Below, piece by piece: positions 23,986-37,099 of a DNA stretch of 64,000 nt (positions are counted from its first letter, which is position 1; each line of letters opens with the position of its first letter). The position numbers and the translations under genes were made by a program. The stretch is from Anthonomus grandis grandis (Eukaryota; Arthropoda; Insecta; Coleoptera; Curculionidae), in assembly GCF_022605725.1 (NCBI RefSeq), contig NC_065567.1:29987127-30051126 (forward strand). The letters run 5' to 3'. The notes beneath the pieces are model-generated. The model was given only the letters and a program-made list of their open reading frames with translations, did no database searches and was not told where the DNA came from.

Positions 23986-24819
23986 GACAATAATCTCCAT
24001 TTAGTTTATGCACATTCGGTTATAAGATGTCAAATTGGTATAAACTATAATGAATTTGCATATTATTTGCATGTTCTTATACGGTTGATAAAAAATTTTA
24101 CAAAATAAAAAATGACCAATAGAAAAAAATAAAATAACATTACTTTAATTGATACGACAAAATCTTCTATACAAGTGTTTGTACCATATATAAAAAATAA
24201 AAAACAAAAAATTGTGTTGTGAAATATTGACTAGACATTAAATGTACTATACTTAAGTTAAATGTGAAATACAATATTGAATCATTTTATTATAATAAAA
24301 TTACCAACCCTTACTATACCCTTAAAATCCCAATTAAATTTTACCATCACCACCTATAGAGCAGTTAAATAAGTTATAAAGAAAACCTGGAAGATGATAT
24401 CCACTTAAATTATGCAAATTCTGTTATAAAATATTAAATTAATATAAAATATATTGGATTTGCATATAATTTGCACGCTTTTATACAATTGTCAAAAAAT
24501 TCTATTGAATAAAAAATAACCAATGCAATGGCTTTATATATAATATTAAAATATCATATTTATTTAAATCCTCTCTGTAAAACAATATTTGAATCTATAG
24601 ACCACACGAACGCTACAGCATTAACTGGGTCAGGCAAGATTAGAGTTTATAGCAAAAAAAACTAAAATTTTTAAAACTTAATGATTTATCTTAAAAAAAA
24701 TTGAATTTCCATTCTATTTGCAATAAAAAATCCATAACTTCAGCAATTTTCATAGTTATAGGCCTTGTTTTCGACAAATAAATGTGAGAAAAGTATAGAT
24801 ACAAAAACTATGTATTTTT

Positions 24820-25135
24820 TTATCACCTTTAATTTTCTTAAAAAGCAGTTTTTATTGTATGACAATTACTTACTGAAAAAAATCATTTTTCATTAATTCT
24901 ACCCTTGCCCCCCCACCCACCCCACATAACTTACCAGTAAGAAATTATTTAAAAAAATCATTGTTTTCCAAAATCATACGCATGAATAACAGCTAGTTTA
25001 GTGGTTAATATCTAATCTAATAACATAGTTTGTTTATTTAATTTTGAAATTATTATATATATGTGTATTAATAAATATTTAATACAAAAACAGTGCCATT
25101 AGATTGGATATTATAGATAAAAAACAGTGATTTTA
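24820..25135 (+). repeat. G4-palindrome copy H, C-rich arm only
   Basis: C-rich core 24902-24923. The sequence passes from ATTAGATTGGATATTATAG straight into AAAAAACAGTGATTTTATAC, so the G-rich arm has been deleted. Confidence 0.8.
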
Positions 25136-26059
25136 TACAGCCTAGACAATAATCTCCATTTAAATTATGCACATTTGGTTATAAGATGTCAAATTAGTGT
25201 AAACTATAATGAACTTGCATATTATTTGCGTGCTCTTAAGCGGTTGATAAAAAATTTTACAAAATAAAAAATTACCAATAAAAAAAAATAAAATAAACCC
25301 TTAAAATCGCAACCCACTATTATAATATAATAAAAAAATTAAATTTTGCATGCATAACTTTAGTTGATACGACAAAATCTTCTATACAAGTGTCTGTACC
25401 ATATACAAAAAATACGTTTAATATATATTTGTTGAAACTCTTAAAATATGTTTTATCAAGCCTGTACAATCGTTTTCGTTTAAATGCATGTGTGTAACAA
25501 AAATTTTGTTGTGAAATATTGACTAGACATTAAATGTACTATACTTAAGTTAAATGTGAAAAATAATATTGAATTATTTTATTATAAAAAAATTACTAAA
25601 AAAAAATTATACATCACAATTATACCATCACCACCTATATACTGTAAAGTAATTAAAGATGTAATAAAGCCTGGAAGATGATATCCATTTAAATTATGCA
25701 AATTCTGTTATAAAATATTAAATTAATATAAAATATATTGGATTTATAAAAAATTTTATTAAATAAAAAATGACCAATGCAATCGCTTTATATATAATAT
25801 TTAAAAATCATATTCATTTAAATCCTCTCTGTAAAACAATATTTGAATCTATATACCACACGAACGCTATAGCATTGGATCAGGTAAGATTAGAGTTTAT
25901 AGCAAAAAATTAATAATTTTTTTAAAACTTAATGATTTATCTTAAGAAAATTAAATTTTCATTCTATTTGCAATAAAAAATGACACAACTACTGCAATTT
26001 TCGTGGTATTACGCCTTGTTTTCTAGAAATAAATGTGAGAAAACTATAGATACAAAAAC

Positions 26060-26275
26060 TATGTATTTTCTTACCACGTTTAGTTTTCTTAGAAAGCAGT
26101 TTTTTATGTGACAATTATTTACTGAAAAAAATCATTTTTCATTAATTCTACCCTTGCCCCCCCCACCCACCCCACATAACTTACCAGTAAGAAATTATTC
26201 TAAAAAATCATTGTTTTTTAAAATAATACGCATAAATAACAGCTAGTTTAGTGGTTAATATCTAATCTAATCTTA
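26060..26275 (+). repeat. G4-palindrome copy I, C-rich arm only
   Basis: C-rich core 26151-26173. Breaks off at AATATCTAATCTAATC into satellite sequence. Confidence 0.8.
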
Positions 26276-26860
26276 AAATCGCAACCCATTATTATAATAT
26301 ATTAAAAAAATTAAATTTTGCATGCATAACTTTAGTTGATACGACAAAATCTTCTGTACCACGGTTTGTACCATATTCAAAAAATACGTTCCTATATACG
26401 TTTAATATTTATTTCTTGAAAATCTTAAAATATGTTTTATCATGCCTGGACAATCGTTTTCATTTAAATGAATGTGTGTAACAAATATTTGGTTGTGAAA
26501 TATTGACTATAGACATTAAATCTACGATACTTAAGTTAAATGTGAAATACAATATTGAACTATTTTATTATAATAAAATAAGCAACCCTTACTATACCCT
26601 TAAAATCCCAATTAAATTTTACCATCACCACCTATAATAGAGCAGTTAAATAAGTATTAAAGCCTGGAAGATGATATCCGCTTAAATTATGCAAATTTTG
26701 TTATAAAATATATTATTGAATAAAAAATGACCAATGCAATGTCTATATATCTAATATTTAAAAATCATATTCATTTAAATCCTCTTTGTAAAACAATATT
26801 TGAATCTATACACCACACGAACGCTATAGCATGAACTGGGTCAGCTACGGTTAGAGTTTA

Positions 26861-28020
26861 TAGCGTTTGCTATGTGTTGCCTTTTTTGTGTTTTTTTTTT
26901 CCTAAAGCTATATTTTCAGAAGTGGCGCACTTCGACCGTATATAATGCGCGGAAAGCTCGTATCGTTAAAAATTCGAACGAGAAGTACAAATTTCACCAC
27001 TTTATTGGTAAACTTTACTGCCATATGTTATATTTTTCATTGGTTTCGGAAATTTGGTTTTCTTAAAAAAAAGACAAAGTTTCAAGGGCTTTACACTAAA
27101 AAAAACCTATTACCTAGAAGTCTTCAACCCCCCATAAAATCCATACATACATATGTATTAACGCGCCCACTTAGGTTAACTACCCTTCAACCATTTTCTG
27201 TCGAATGGCCATAAGGTTTTACTGCACGACCTGTTTCGCATACTATCTAAGCCGTTTCGTTCGCATCAGTGCTGTGCCAATTACTATTGTCGAAAGCCAA
27301 ACTAACCGCACTCAAAACAAACTTCCTTTAGCAGTTAACATGTCCATATCATTTTAAAGTTAAATTAACAGACATTTGCAGCTCTGGAACGGATCACGAC
27401 TGCATGGGCGTAGATCAAGACCCAATATTATTGAGACCCTTTATAATTGCAAAACATCAATAATCACACAGAATATAATCATGACCAGTTGATGCATGAT
27501 TTATAACATATTCACTAGGAAACGAATTCCATTCTAAATGGAATCATGTTTGATTCAAATGGTCCTAAGGGCCCCACGCCTCTGGCCTTCCAAAACTGCA
27601 TTAGCCCCGAAATTGTTTGATATTGACATTTCGTCAATTTGCAATGTATTTATGTCTTCTCTCTGTGCGTACTCTCATTGAATTGTCGACAATGTCCTGT
27701 GAAAACGACTATTGTCCCAGTTTAATTCGGAGACAATCGAACCATGGATATATTGAGGTTGATTTACCTATAAATGGACTATCAAAGCAAAGGGCATTCC
27801 TGTGTAACTTTCCATGAAAAGAATTGTTAATACAAATAGACAATGAAAATTGAGGTACGATTTTACTAAGGATTTATTTATTGTATGTAATTATCTTGTA
27901 TTTTACGTAATTAATATATAATTATTACCTAGTTTTTATTGGTATTTAATTAGTTTCTATTCTTATTGAATAAAGAGGTATGAAAAATTGAATTTTACCT
28001 TACACCTTATTAACATATGC
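26861..28020. other. Unique, GC-richer segment; no gene supported
   Basis: Overlapping forward frames at 26872-27214 and one at 27617-27817 have no domain I recognise. The stretch 27140-27640 has balanced composition and scattered CG dinucleotides and is a candidate regulatory or exon-bearing region. A T-rich tract precedes it. Confidence 0.3.
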
Positions 28021-29565
28021 TTATTACACCTAATTACTTTGAAATTACTACTGAAAAAATGCTTATCACTCTGCAACTAATTGAGACAGAGACTTAAAAC
28101 TTAGACCGTAGATTTTTTAATTAAAATTATTAAATAGATATTTTAGCATTGTTCCAGAAAAAAAAATTAAATTAAAAATTTCGCCTTGGAATTTGAGCAT
28201 TTTTTCTCTAAAAAATTCGATCTTCTATTCGGGACAAAAGGGTCATGTATCTCTGTAACTAAAAAAGAGAGAGACTTGAAAATTGAACTATAGATTCTTC
28301 TCATAAATTTATTAGACATTTATTGTAGCGTTTATCTAAAAAAAATTTTTTAGCCTTGGAATGTAAATATTATATTTTCTCAAAAAATCTTAGGGACAAA
28401 ATGTTTATATCTCTGCAACTAAGAATAGTAGAGACTTGAAAATTAGACCATGGGTTTCTCTTATAAAATTATTAAAAATGCATGTCAGCATTTTTCCAGA
28501 AAAAAGTTTGAAATGAAGAAATTTGCCTTGTAAGTTAAGCATTTTTTCTCTAAAAATTCGATATCTTAAGGACAAAATGCTCATATCTCTGCAAACACGT
28601 GAGAAAGAAACTTGAAAATTGGTCCAGAGATTCTTTCAATAAAATCATTCGATACCTATTTTAGCATTTTTTTTTTGAAGAAATTTACCTTGAAGGTTGC
28701 CTTTTTTTTGCCGAATAATTCGATATCCTACAGACAAAATGCTCATATCTCTGCAACCACTTAGGGTAAAGACCTGAAGGGTGGACCACGGATTCTTCTC
28801 GTAAAATAATTGCACTTTTAATTGACCATTTAAAAAAAAAAAATGAAATGAAGAAATTCGCCTTGGAAGTCAAATATTATTTTTTCTCAAAAATTAGATA
28901 TCTTAGGGACAAAATGACGATATCTCTGGAACCAAGAAAAGTAGAGACTTGAAAATTGAACCATGGATTCCTCTTATAAAATCATTTAATACCCGTATTA
29001 GCATTTTTCTAAAGAAACATTTTGAAATGAAGGAATTGCCTTTTAATTTAAGCATTTTTTTGTCAAAAAATTCGATATCTTAGGCTAGAGACAAAATGCT
29101 CATATCTCTGCAAATAAGTGAGATATAGACTTGACAATTACACCATGGATTCTTCTCATAAAATCATTGAATACCTATTTCAGCATTTTTTGAGAAAAAA
29201 ATTTAAAATTAAGAAATTTGCATTGGATTTTGATAATTTTTTTCTCTAAAAAATTCGATATATTAAGGATACAATGCTCATATTATTGCAACCAAGTGAG
29301 ATAGAGACTTATTCCTTTAATAAAGTCATTATATATGTATTACAGCATTTTCTAGAAAGTAAAACCAAAATGAAATATTTTGCCTTGAAAATTTGTTTCT
29401 CTGAAAAATTCGATATCTTAGGGACAAAATGCCCATATCTCTGCAACCAAGTGAGATAGAAAATTAAAAACTAGTCCATAGATTCTTCCAGTAAAATCGT
29501 TGAATACCTATTTAAGCATTTTTTAGAAAAAATTGTTAAAATGAACAAATTTGCGGATCCGACGT
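28020..29565 (+). repeat. Tandem satellite, about nine ~172-bp monomers
   Basis: The phrase CTCATATCTCTGCAACCAAG, or close variants, recurs near 28068, 28250, 28410, 28585, 28745, 28922, 29104, 29280 and 29436. It is followed by GAGATAGAGACTTGAAAATT, ATGGATTCTTCTCATAAAAT and AAAATTCGATATCTTAGGGA. Spacings are 156-182 bp. Open frames inside are incidental. Confidence 0.92.
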
Positions 29566-29579
29566 ACATCAACTATTTG

Positions 29580-30600
29580 GAATAAGGAAAATTATTTAAG
29601 CATTTTATTTTGGCTTCACGTCAACATACCGTGGCTAAAGTAATCTCGTTATTTTTGGTTTAAAACTGTACTTACCTTAAACAAATTCTTAATAAATTTT
29701 CTTAAAAGTGTGCATAACTTTAATGGATACGATTTATTCAACTATCCCATTTAAGGATACGAAATTTTATATTTCTAGGGGATCAGTTGCATATTATAAA
29801 ATATAAATATTTATATTTGCCTTCACGTCAGCAAACCATTGCTCAGCTTATTTGGCTAACTTTACAATCTCTATTACTGTAGACATGTCATTGACAAGTA
29901 ACTATTTATTACGTTTTTCTTAAAAGTGTGCATAACCTAAAAAGGTATGATTTACTTTACTTTAATTTTTTATGAATCTTTTTTAGGTAATTTTACTTTT
30001 TTATAAAAAGTCTAGGCACAAGTATTTATTGAATTTTCTTGAAGGTGGGCATAACTTTAATGGATGTGATGTACTTTAATTATTTTTTTGAGATTTTTTA
30101 TATAAAATAAACCAAATTATTGTTAATAAATTTTTTTTTTCAACTACCTGCAAAAAAATTAAAATTTTATTTAGGTCGTTTTTATTCCGATAAGGCACAT
30201 TTTTTTGTGAATTTCTGCAAAATACTTGTGATCGTTAAACTAAGGTCCAAACCCAATACCAATGAATATATTTCTTATTAATGGATTATAGGTTTTTTAG
30301 TAGTTGACGTACAACCATTATAACCAATGCTGAAGACTAAGTCAGCATCCTCATTAAAAAAAAACAACTTTTTATGAATTGAATTTTGCTTCACGTCACT
30401 TGGAAAAGAAGTTACAACACAGAAATAGCTTAGATCTTCTTTGGTGGTTGATTTATTGTAATAACTAGTAAGAGTAAAATAAGGCAACCGAATACTGTTA
30501 AAATTATTTTGATAGTATCAACTGTTTATAAGATACGATCATTTTAATATTATGCCACGTCAGCAAAGTCCTGCTGCGCCACTTTTACTTGATAACTTTC
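29580..30600 (+). repeat. Small array with TTCACGTCA boxes and forward 28-bp motifs
   Basis: GCTTCACGTCA-type boxes at about 29610, 29822, 30387 and 30554 (the second and fourth continue GCAAA). 28-bp motif copies on the forward strand at 29711-29735, 29929-29953 and 30048-30073, each preceded by TTTTCTTAAAAGTG or a variant. The first unit pair is about 215 bp apart. Confidence 0.6.
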
Positions 30601-32170
30601 GATCTACAAGAGCCTAGAACCATAAACCAAACCTAATTATGATCTAGAAGTATAATAGATTATGGCTCCAAAGTATTACACTGTATGGTATTAAAAAGTT
30701 ATACTACCTACCTTTCCCGTGGAGTTCCCTATAAAAGTCGTGCCTTAAAATATGCTAAAACTTATCAGAATTTTTGTTGGCATGGAAGTGCGCGGAACAG
30801 ATGGGTCTTGGCAAAAACATCCTGATATATTTGGAGATTGTTCCGGGAGCTAATGAAGTGTGCCAGCCATGGATCTGAATTGCAAATTCGGGTTATTTGG
30901 ATAGAGCGCCGCGCCGGAGATATTCTCGCACCTAAGGAAGGATGAGGACGCTGTATTATGGAGATTTACCGAGAAAATAGAGCATTTAGAGCTCAGGCAA
31001 ACGCTATGAGTGGAAAAACAGCTATTTATTAGGTAGTAAGCAGTAGTCTAGTTAATGTATTCATTCGTTTTATAAACGTGTTTTTTTTTTAATAATACAG
31101 TACTTCCTCTTATGCCTATAATACAACTATAAATAGATGGAAAAAAACGCCCTTCTTCAAAAGTCGGATTATTTCGGTTCAAAACACGCAAAACCCTTTT
31201 TTTTTTAAATGCTGCAGTAGCGTTTCGCTCACCCCTATCCAAATGTAATATTAATTAAGCCGTCGTGTGAAAATTTTCCGCGACTCCATTTGCTGGGGGT
31301 GACAAAGACGGTCTTTAAAGATTTGCCTATAGAAATTAGAGAAAAGGGGAGGGATATAAGTTAAGCTTTTGAAAAATGATAACTTCGTAACAATACCGAC
31401 ACGTTAAATTGCTTGCTGTAGAGTCGATGTGGCTGTTATTGTTTTAGCTCGGGCTTATGGAGACGTTCGTTTTTATTCGTGTGAAAAAAGTGTTCTTTAG
31501 GTGTCTGAAAGGCACCAAAAATGCCTCTAATTAAGCCAGTACCATTGGGGATATTGAGGCGTCTATGTGAATAAATAGTTTTTATCTTCTTTGGTAGCTG
31601 CCCAACAGCTCATAACATTTATGAATTTAAGAATATCAACTTTTTTAACTAAGCATGTTTTATAAAAAAAAAAAAAAATACTGAATCGTCTCTTATGTCA
31701 AATATACATGCAGCTTCACTTTTAAAACGTAAGATATGAATTTTATAAATTTTAATTAAATGCGCCGTTATTTTTACCGTTACATTTATATTCTGCTATA
31801 AAAAATTAGTTACTGCAGATTTTTTTATTTTATTTGTATATTTTTTTAGTCTCTTGCAATCACCGTCTTTATTGTTATCAAGGAATAAATTCTAAATAAA
31901 TATGGGTAACTTTTACTGTTCTTTTAACTGTTAGAGAAGGATAAACACTTTTTGACAAATTATTAGAAATTCTCGCTTTTTTTAATACTGCTAATTTGTT
32001 CCTATCATTATCACGCTTTTTTGGTAAATTAAAAATACAAAATTATTATAGTTCCTGATTTTGAATAAATTTTCATAATATTAGCTTTAAATATAAATAT
32101 TGTTAATAAATGCAATTTCGATTGAATTGCGGCTAAAAATTACCTAATTTCGTCACCTCCGTTATCACGT
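30600..32170. other. Intergenic DNA with a GC-richer island at 30720-31050
   Basis: The island contains GGAAGTGCGCGGAACAGATG and GGATAGAGCGCCGCGCCGG, with no sustained open frame. A second moderately rich segment lies at 31240-31560. The rest is AT-rich with homopolymer runs (A14 near 31665). Confidence 0.35.
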
Positions 32171-34895
32171 CTTGAATTTAGCTTTAAATACCTAAAATAT
32201 ACGAAAAATGGCTCCGAGAACCTGGAATATATAAATAATAATTTAATATCTAGACTAATTCAATCACAATGTCTACTGTCTCAAAGAAATAACTTAAAAA
32301 ACCAGGCAAAATGTTAAAATAGCTTCAGATGCCTGAAATGAAATAGAAATTAACTTTAAATATCTGGAATATATAGAAAATACCTGCAAGTGCCAGGAAT
32401 AAAATGAAAATTAACTTCAAATACCTGAAATATATAGAAAATGGCTTCAGGTGCCTTGAAAACGTAAAAAATGGTTGCATATTCGTTGAAGACACGAAAA
32501 ACGGCTCTGAAAGCCTGGAATATAAAAATAATTATTTAACAGCTGGAATAACTCAATCGCAATGTCCACTGCCTTGAAGGGATAACTTCAAAAACCAGGC
32601 AGGATATTAAAATAGCCTCAGATGCCTGAAATATAAAGAAAATAGCTTCAAGTGCCTTGAAAACGTAGAAAATAGTTAAAAATTTTTTGAAAATATGAAA
32701 AATTGCTTCTAGAGCCTAGAATATATAAATAATTATTTATAACCAAGAAAAATTTAATTGCAACCTCCAGTGTCTTAACGGAGGGACTCCAAGAGCTAGA
32801 CAAAATATTAAAATATTTAAAATTAACTTCAAATATCTGAAATATATATATAAGATGGCTTCAAGTGCCTGGAAGACGTAAAAAATGATTGCAAATTCCT
32901 TGTAGACAAAAATAATGGTCCGAGAGCCTGGAATATATAAATAGCTATTTAATATCTAAAGGAATTCATTCACACCTTCCACTGTCTCGAAAAAATAAAT
33001 TCAAAAATCGGGTTTAATGTTAAAATAGTTTCAAATGCCTGGAATAAAATGGAAATTAGTTTTAAATGCCTGAAATATACAGAAAATGGATTCAAGTGCC
33101 TTGAAAACTTAAAAATTATTGCAAATTTCTTGAAAATTTGAAAATTAGCTCCTAGAGTAAAGAAAGCTCAGAGTAATCTAGAAATAATTATTTAGTATCT
33201 AGAATAGTTCAATCACAATCTCGACTTTTTCAAAGAAACAAATTTAACAATCAAGCTAAATGTTAAAATTGCTTCAAATGCCTGGAATAAAATGGAAGTT
33301 AACTTCAAATAACTGGAATATGCAGAAAATGGCTACAAGTGCCTTGAAAACGTGAAAAATTGTTGCCATTTTTTTAAAAACTTGTAAAATAGCTCCCAGA
33401 GTCTGAAACCTAGAAGTAGTTATTTAGTATCTAGAAGAATTTATTCACAGTTTTTACCGTCTCGAAAAAGTTATTTTGGAAACCAGGTTTAATGTTAAAA
33501 TAGCTTCAAATGCCTGAAATAAAATGGAAAATAACTTCTAATGCCTGGAATATAAAAAAACGGGTTTAAGTGCCTTGAAAACGTGAAAAATTGTTGCAAG
33601 TTTCTTAAAAACTTAAAAAATATCTGCCAGAGCCTGTAATCTAGAAATAATTATTTAGTATCTAAAATAATTCAACCACCATTTCGACTTTTTCGAAGAA
33701 ATAAATTTAAAAACCAGGTTAAATGTTAAAATAGCTTTAAATGCCTGGAATAAAATGAAAATTAACTTCAAATGCCTGAAATATATAAAAAATGGGTTCA
33801 AGTACCTTGAAAACGTGAAAAATTGTTGCAAATTTCTTAAAAAATTAAAAATATCTCCCAGAGCCTGGAATCTAGAAATATTTATTTAGTATCTAGAATA
33901 ATTTAATCACACTTTCGACTTTTTCAAAGAAATAAATTTAAAAACCAAGCTAAATGTTAAAATAGCTTCAAATCCTTGGAATAAAATGGAAAATAACTTC
34001 AAATGCCTGGAATATACAAAAAACGGCTTTAAGTGCCTGGAAAACGTGGAAAATTGTAGCCAATTTTTTCAAAACTTGTAAAATAGATCCCAGAGCCTCA
34101 AATCTAGATATAGTTATTTAGTATCTAGAAGAAATTATTCGCAATTTCCACTGTCTCGAAAAAGTTATTTTGAAAACCAGGTTTAATGTTAAAATAGCTT
34201 CAAATGCCTGGAATAAAATTGAAAATAACTTCAAATGCCTGGAATATACAAAAAACGGCTTTAAGTGCCTTGAGAACGTGGAAAATTGTTGCCAATTTCT
34301 TTAAAACGTATCTAGATGAATTTATTCACAATTTCCACTGTCTCGAAGAAGTAATTTTGAAAACCAGGCTTAATGTTAAAATTGCTTCAAATGCCTGAAA
34401 TAAAATTGAAATTAACTTCAAAGGCCTGGAATATACAGAAAACGGCTTTAAGTGCCTTGAAAACGTAAAAAATTGTTGCCAATTATTTAAAAACTTGAAA
34501 AATGGCTACCAGAGCTTTGAATCGAGAAATTGTTATTTAGTATCTAGATTAGATCAATCACAATTTTAACTTTTTCTAAGAAAAAACCAGGCGAAATATT
34601 AAAATAGCTTCACGTGCCTGGAATATATAAAAAATACCTTCAAGTGCCTAGAAGAAGTAAAAAATTATTGAAAATAAGTTGGAGACATAAATAATAGCTC
34701 TGAAAGCCTGGAATATATAAATAATTATTTAATATTTAAAAGAATTCAATCACAACTTCCACTGTCTTGAAGAAATAACTTCAAAAGCCAGATAGAAGAT
34801 AAAAACAGCTTCAGATGTCTGAACTAAAATGGAAACCAACATCAAATGCCTGAAATATATATAAAATGGCTTCAAGTGCCTCAAAAATGTAAAAA
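32170..34895 (+). repeat. Tandem satellite, ~232-bp monomers with TGCCTGGAAT core
   Basis: About eleven to twelve copies. The phrase TGTTAAAATAGCTTCAAATG recurs near 32313, 32610, 33020, 33262, 33493, 33727, 33956, 34188, 34374 and 34598, with most central spacings 229-242 bp. Each monomer contains sub-boxes: GCCTGGAATAAAATGGAAAT, TTCAAATGCCTGGAATATA, TTCAAGTGCCTTGAAAACG, GAGCCTGGAATCTAGAAAT and TTATTTAGTATCTAGAA. It is therefore itself built from a shorter CCTGGAA-bearing unit of roughly 45-60 bp. Confidence 0.93.
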
Positions 34896-34989
34896 GTTGT
34901 TTTCTTATCCAAGTTTGTTTCGATTTTCAGCAGTTTTATTATTAAAGTTTAGTTTTTAATTGGAATCCAATAAGTTTCTTTAAGTTTTC

Positions 34990-35345
34990 TTGTAGGTATC
35001 AGCGTTTTGGAGTATTTGAGTAGTTTTTTAATGAATTTAATTAATCCTGATGCTGTCAAAGGCCTTAAAGAATCTTAATATTTGTTAAGCTCATTTTTCG
35101 ATTTTATTGATTTTAATTTCGTATGAAAGCTGGTGAGTTTTTCTTCAAAAAGGTCCTTGAAAGTCTCCTTGTAATTTTCAGTGTTTTGTAATAATTTATT
35201 AGTTTTTCAATGAATTGAAAACATCCTGATAGTGTCAAAGGCCTTATAAAAATCTTAATATTTTTTAAGCTCATTTTACGATTTTATTGATTTTAGTTTT
35301 ATATGAAAACCAATGAATTTCTCCACTAAAAAAGTCCTTGCTCAG
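34990..35345 (+). repeat. Tandem dimer, ~179 bp
   Basis: CCTGATGCTGTCAAAGGCCT near 35046 and CCTGATAGTGTCAAAGGCCT near 35225 are embedded in longer similar blocks (TTTATTGATTTTAGTTT, AAAAAGTCCTTG). Confidence 0.75.
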
Positions 35346-35449
35346 TAGTTTTTTAACGGAATGATTTTTTTTTTGCAAAACAATAATTACTCCAACAAAA
35401 TAATAAAAATTCGTTTGTTCCAATGAAAAAAACAATAATAAATTTAATT

Positions 35450-36360
35450 ACATAATTAAAACGTGGTATCCCACCCAAAAGGCAATATTTCCTAATTAAC
35501 CATCAAATCAGGGAAGTCGCGATGTGGAAGGGCAAAAGGGTTAAACATCCACTGACGACCCCCAAAGTCATTTATGTGAGTGCATTCTCTGGTTGTCATG
35601 TTAGCTTTAAGCTCACAGCACACACGCGACGCCCTATATTAATATATTACACGTAAATGTGCTTGTAAGTGTCTCAAAGTTTACGGTTGAATTATGGACA
35701 GTTAGATTTATGGGTAATCGCCATTTTTATTTAAGCCTCCATTACGGCCAATTTGTTAAAGCGCATTTATTAGCAGATACAGCAAATAAACCTGTCGAAA
35801 ACAACAAAAGGGCTGTCAGTTAACTTACGCCAAGGAAAGTCGACTGTCACATGGTCACAACAGTCCTTATATTGTCAGCTGATTGCAGTATATGGCTCGA
35901 TGCAAATAACGATAACAAATAGCTGGGGCATTCAAGATGCTCTTTGGCAACGCCAGAGGTCGCATTTACATTATCGTGGGTGCTTAGCAGTAACGACTTT
36001 GTTAAGCGGGACTTTCTTGAATACATCTTATAAAATCTTGATTAATTGACACTGAAAATCTCGGTTTAGTAATATATTATTTTTTTTTAAATTTTAAATG
36101 AACGTTATGAAGCCATAAAGACTGGTTGCAAGGGTAGCGCTGAAACCTGAAATGTTTTGCGGGTTCACGTTAAATTAGTCTCTTAATGCGGCTAAACTAT
36201 TAACAGGTCCTAAATTCGGTTTCTGCAACAAGATGCAACTTACGACCGACTTTACTGCTGAAGTTTTGTAGCTTTGACGTAACAACAACGTCTGAGCCGG
36301 GTTAGAGCTAAGGCTTCTCGGCTCTATTTCGTTTCTTGAACTTTATGGTTAATTAACTGA
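35450..36360. promoter_or_regulatory. Unique GC-richer block; candidate enhancer
   Basis: A long non-repetitive block with recognisable short binding words: POU octamer ATGCAAAT at 35900-35907, E-box CAGCTG at 35876-35881, AACGATAACAA (GATA-like), TTTATGGGTAA (Caudal/posterior-Hox-like) near 35708 and CATTACGGCC. No coding frame stands out. Words this short occur by chance, so the call rests mainly on composition and the lack of repeats. Confidence 0.3.
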
Positions 36361-36889
36361 TTTAATTGGGAGTTAAGTAAAATATGAGAGATTTTGAGAA
36401 TAATAAAGTCATTATTGAGAATTTTTGAGCTTAGCAATATGCCGTTTAAAAAAAATTAAAAATTCCGAATGGTTTCGAAAGTATTTCAAAAAAATACGGA
36501 AAAATTTAAAAAATCGATTTTATTTTTTTCAGGGTGGCAATTTTAAAAACAAAAAGCACATTTGCATTGACACTTTTTTTTGTGCTACATGACGGTGTTT
36601 TTAGATTTCTAATGCGACGTTTCGTCTCTTGCCAATAATTATCATGTATCACAAGCAATATTTTTTATTTTTCAAAACCTGAGTTTTTAAAAAAAGCGAA
36701 ATTTGTCGCACTAGGCTGTACACTAACCGACAAGACAATATTTACACTGTCAATAAATATTGCACGTTAGATTGAAATATTAGCAATGCAGTACCGTAGT
36801 AGTGCACACACATTACTTCAGAGTTAATTATTTTTATAATAAACAATAAATATAACAACAAAAAATATTTATCTTATAATAAAATTATA

Positions 36890-37050
36890 ATAAGTGCTCA
36901 AATTGTGGTCCCTATGTACCAAGACCCAATTGCACTCGCTTGCTAATACTGAGTACTAACTTCTTTCTCATCTACTTAATCTGCTGAATATTTTGAAATT
37001 CCCTTATTGCCCTTATGCCCCAAACATTTAGGCTAAATTGCATTTGTGCT
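36890..37050 (-). pseudogene. Mariner-like transposase scrap
   Basis: The reverse frame reads an NLxxNVWGA-like piece, then FQNIQQIK, a stop, MRKKLVLSISKRVQLGLGT, a stop and GPQFEHLL. The first piece resembles the FSLNVWxG segment and the last the GGHFEHLL C-terminus of the family. The catalytic core between them is deleted, so this belongs to the element as a non-autonomous derivative. Confidence 0.65.
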
Positions 37051-37099
37051 TAAATTTTATTTATCCTTTTAGTAATTTTTATTAATTTTTCGAAATCAT

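Larger units (their letters stand above)
22255..26860 (+). repeat. Higher-order tandem array of satellite plus captured G4 palindrome
   Basis: About four units of roughly 0.95-1.35 kb. The landmark ACGAACGCTATAGCAT-AACTGGGTCAG occurs near 22350, 24605, 25860 and 26815. The C-rich cores occur at 22625, 23569, 24902 and 26151. Each unit combines an AT-rich satellite part (TGCAATAAAAAATCCATAAC, GCCTTGTTTTCGA, GATACAAAAACTATGTATTT) with a G4-palindrome core. Units differ by internal deletions, including loss of the G-rich arm in the third and fourth. Reverse-strand 28-bp motifs lie at 23044, 23990, 24395, 25150, 25679 and 26671. Confidence 0.85.

Noticed and set aside
26872..27214. Overlapping forward frames of 64 and 89 codons
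   Set aside because: Two frames overlap in the same strand region; low-complexity residues and no motif.
32170..34895. CRISPR array interpretation of the ~232-bp repeats
   Set aside because: Period far too long, spacers homologous to each other, eukaryotic context; it is an ordinary tandem satellite.
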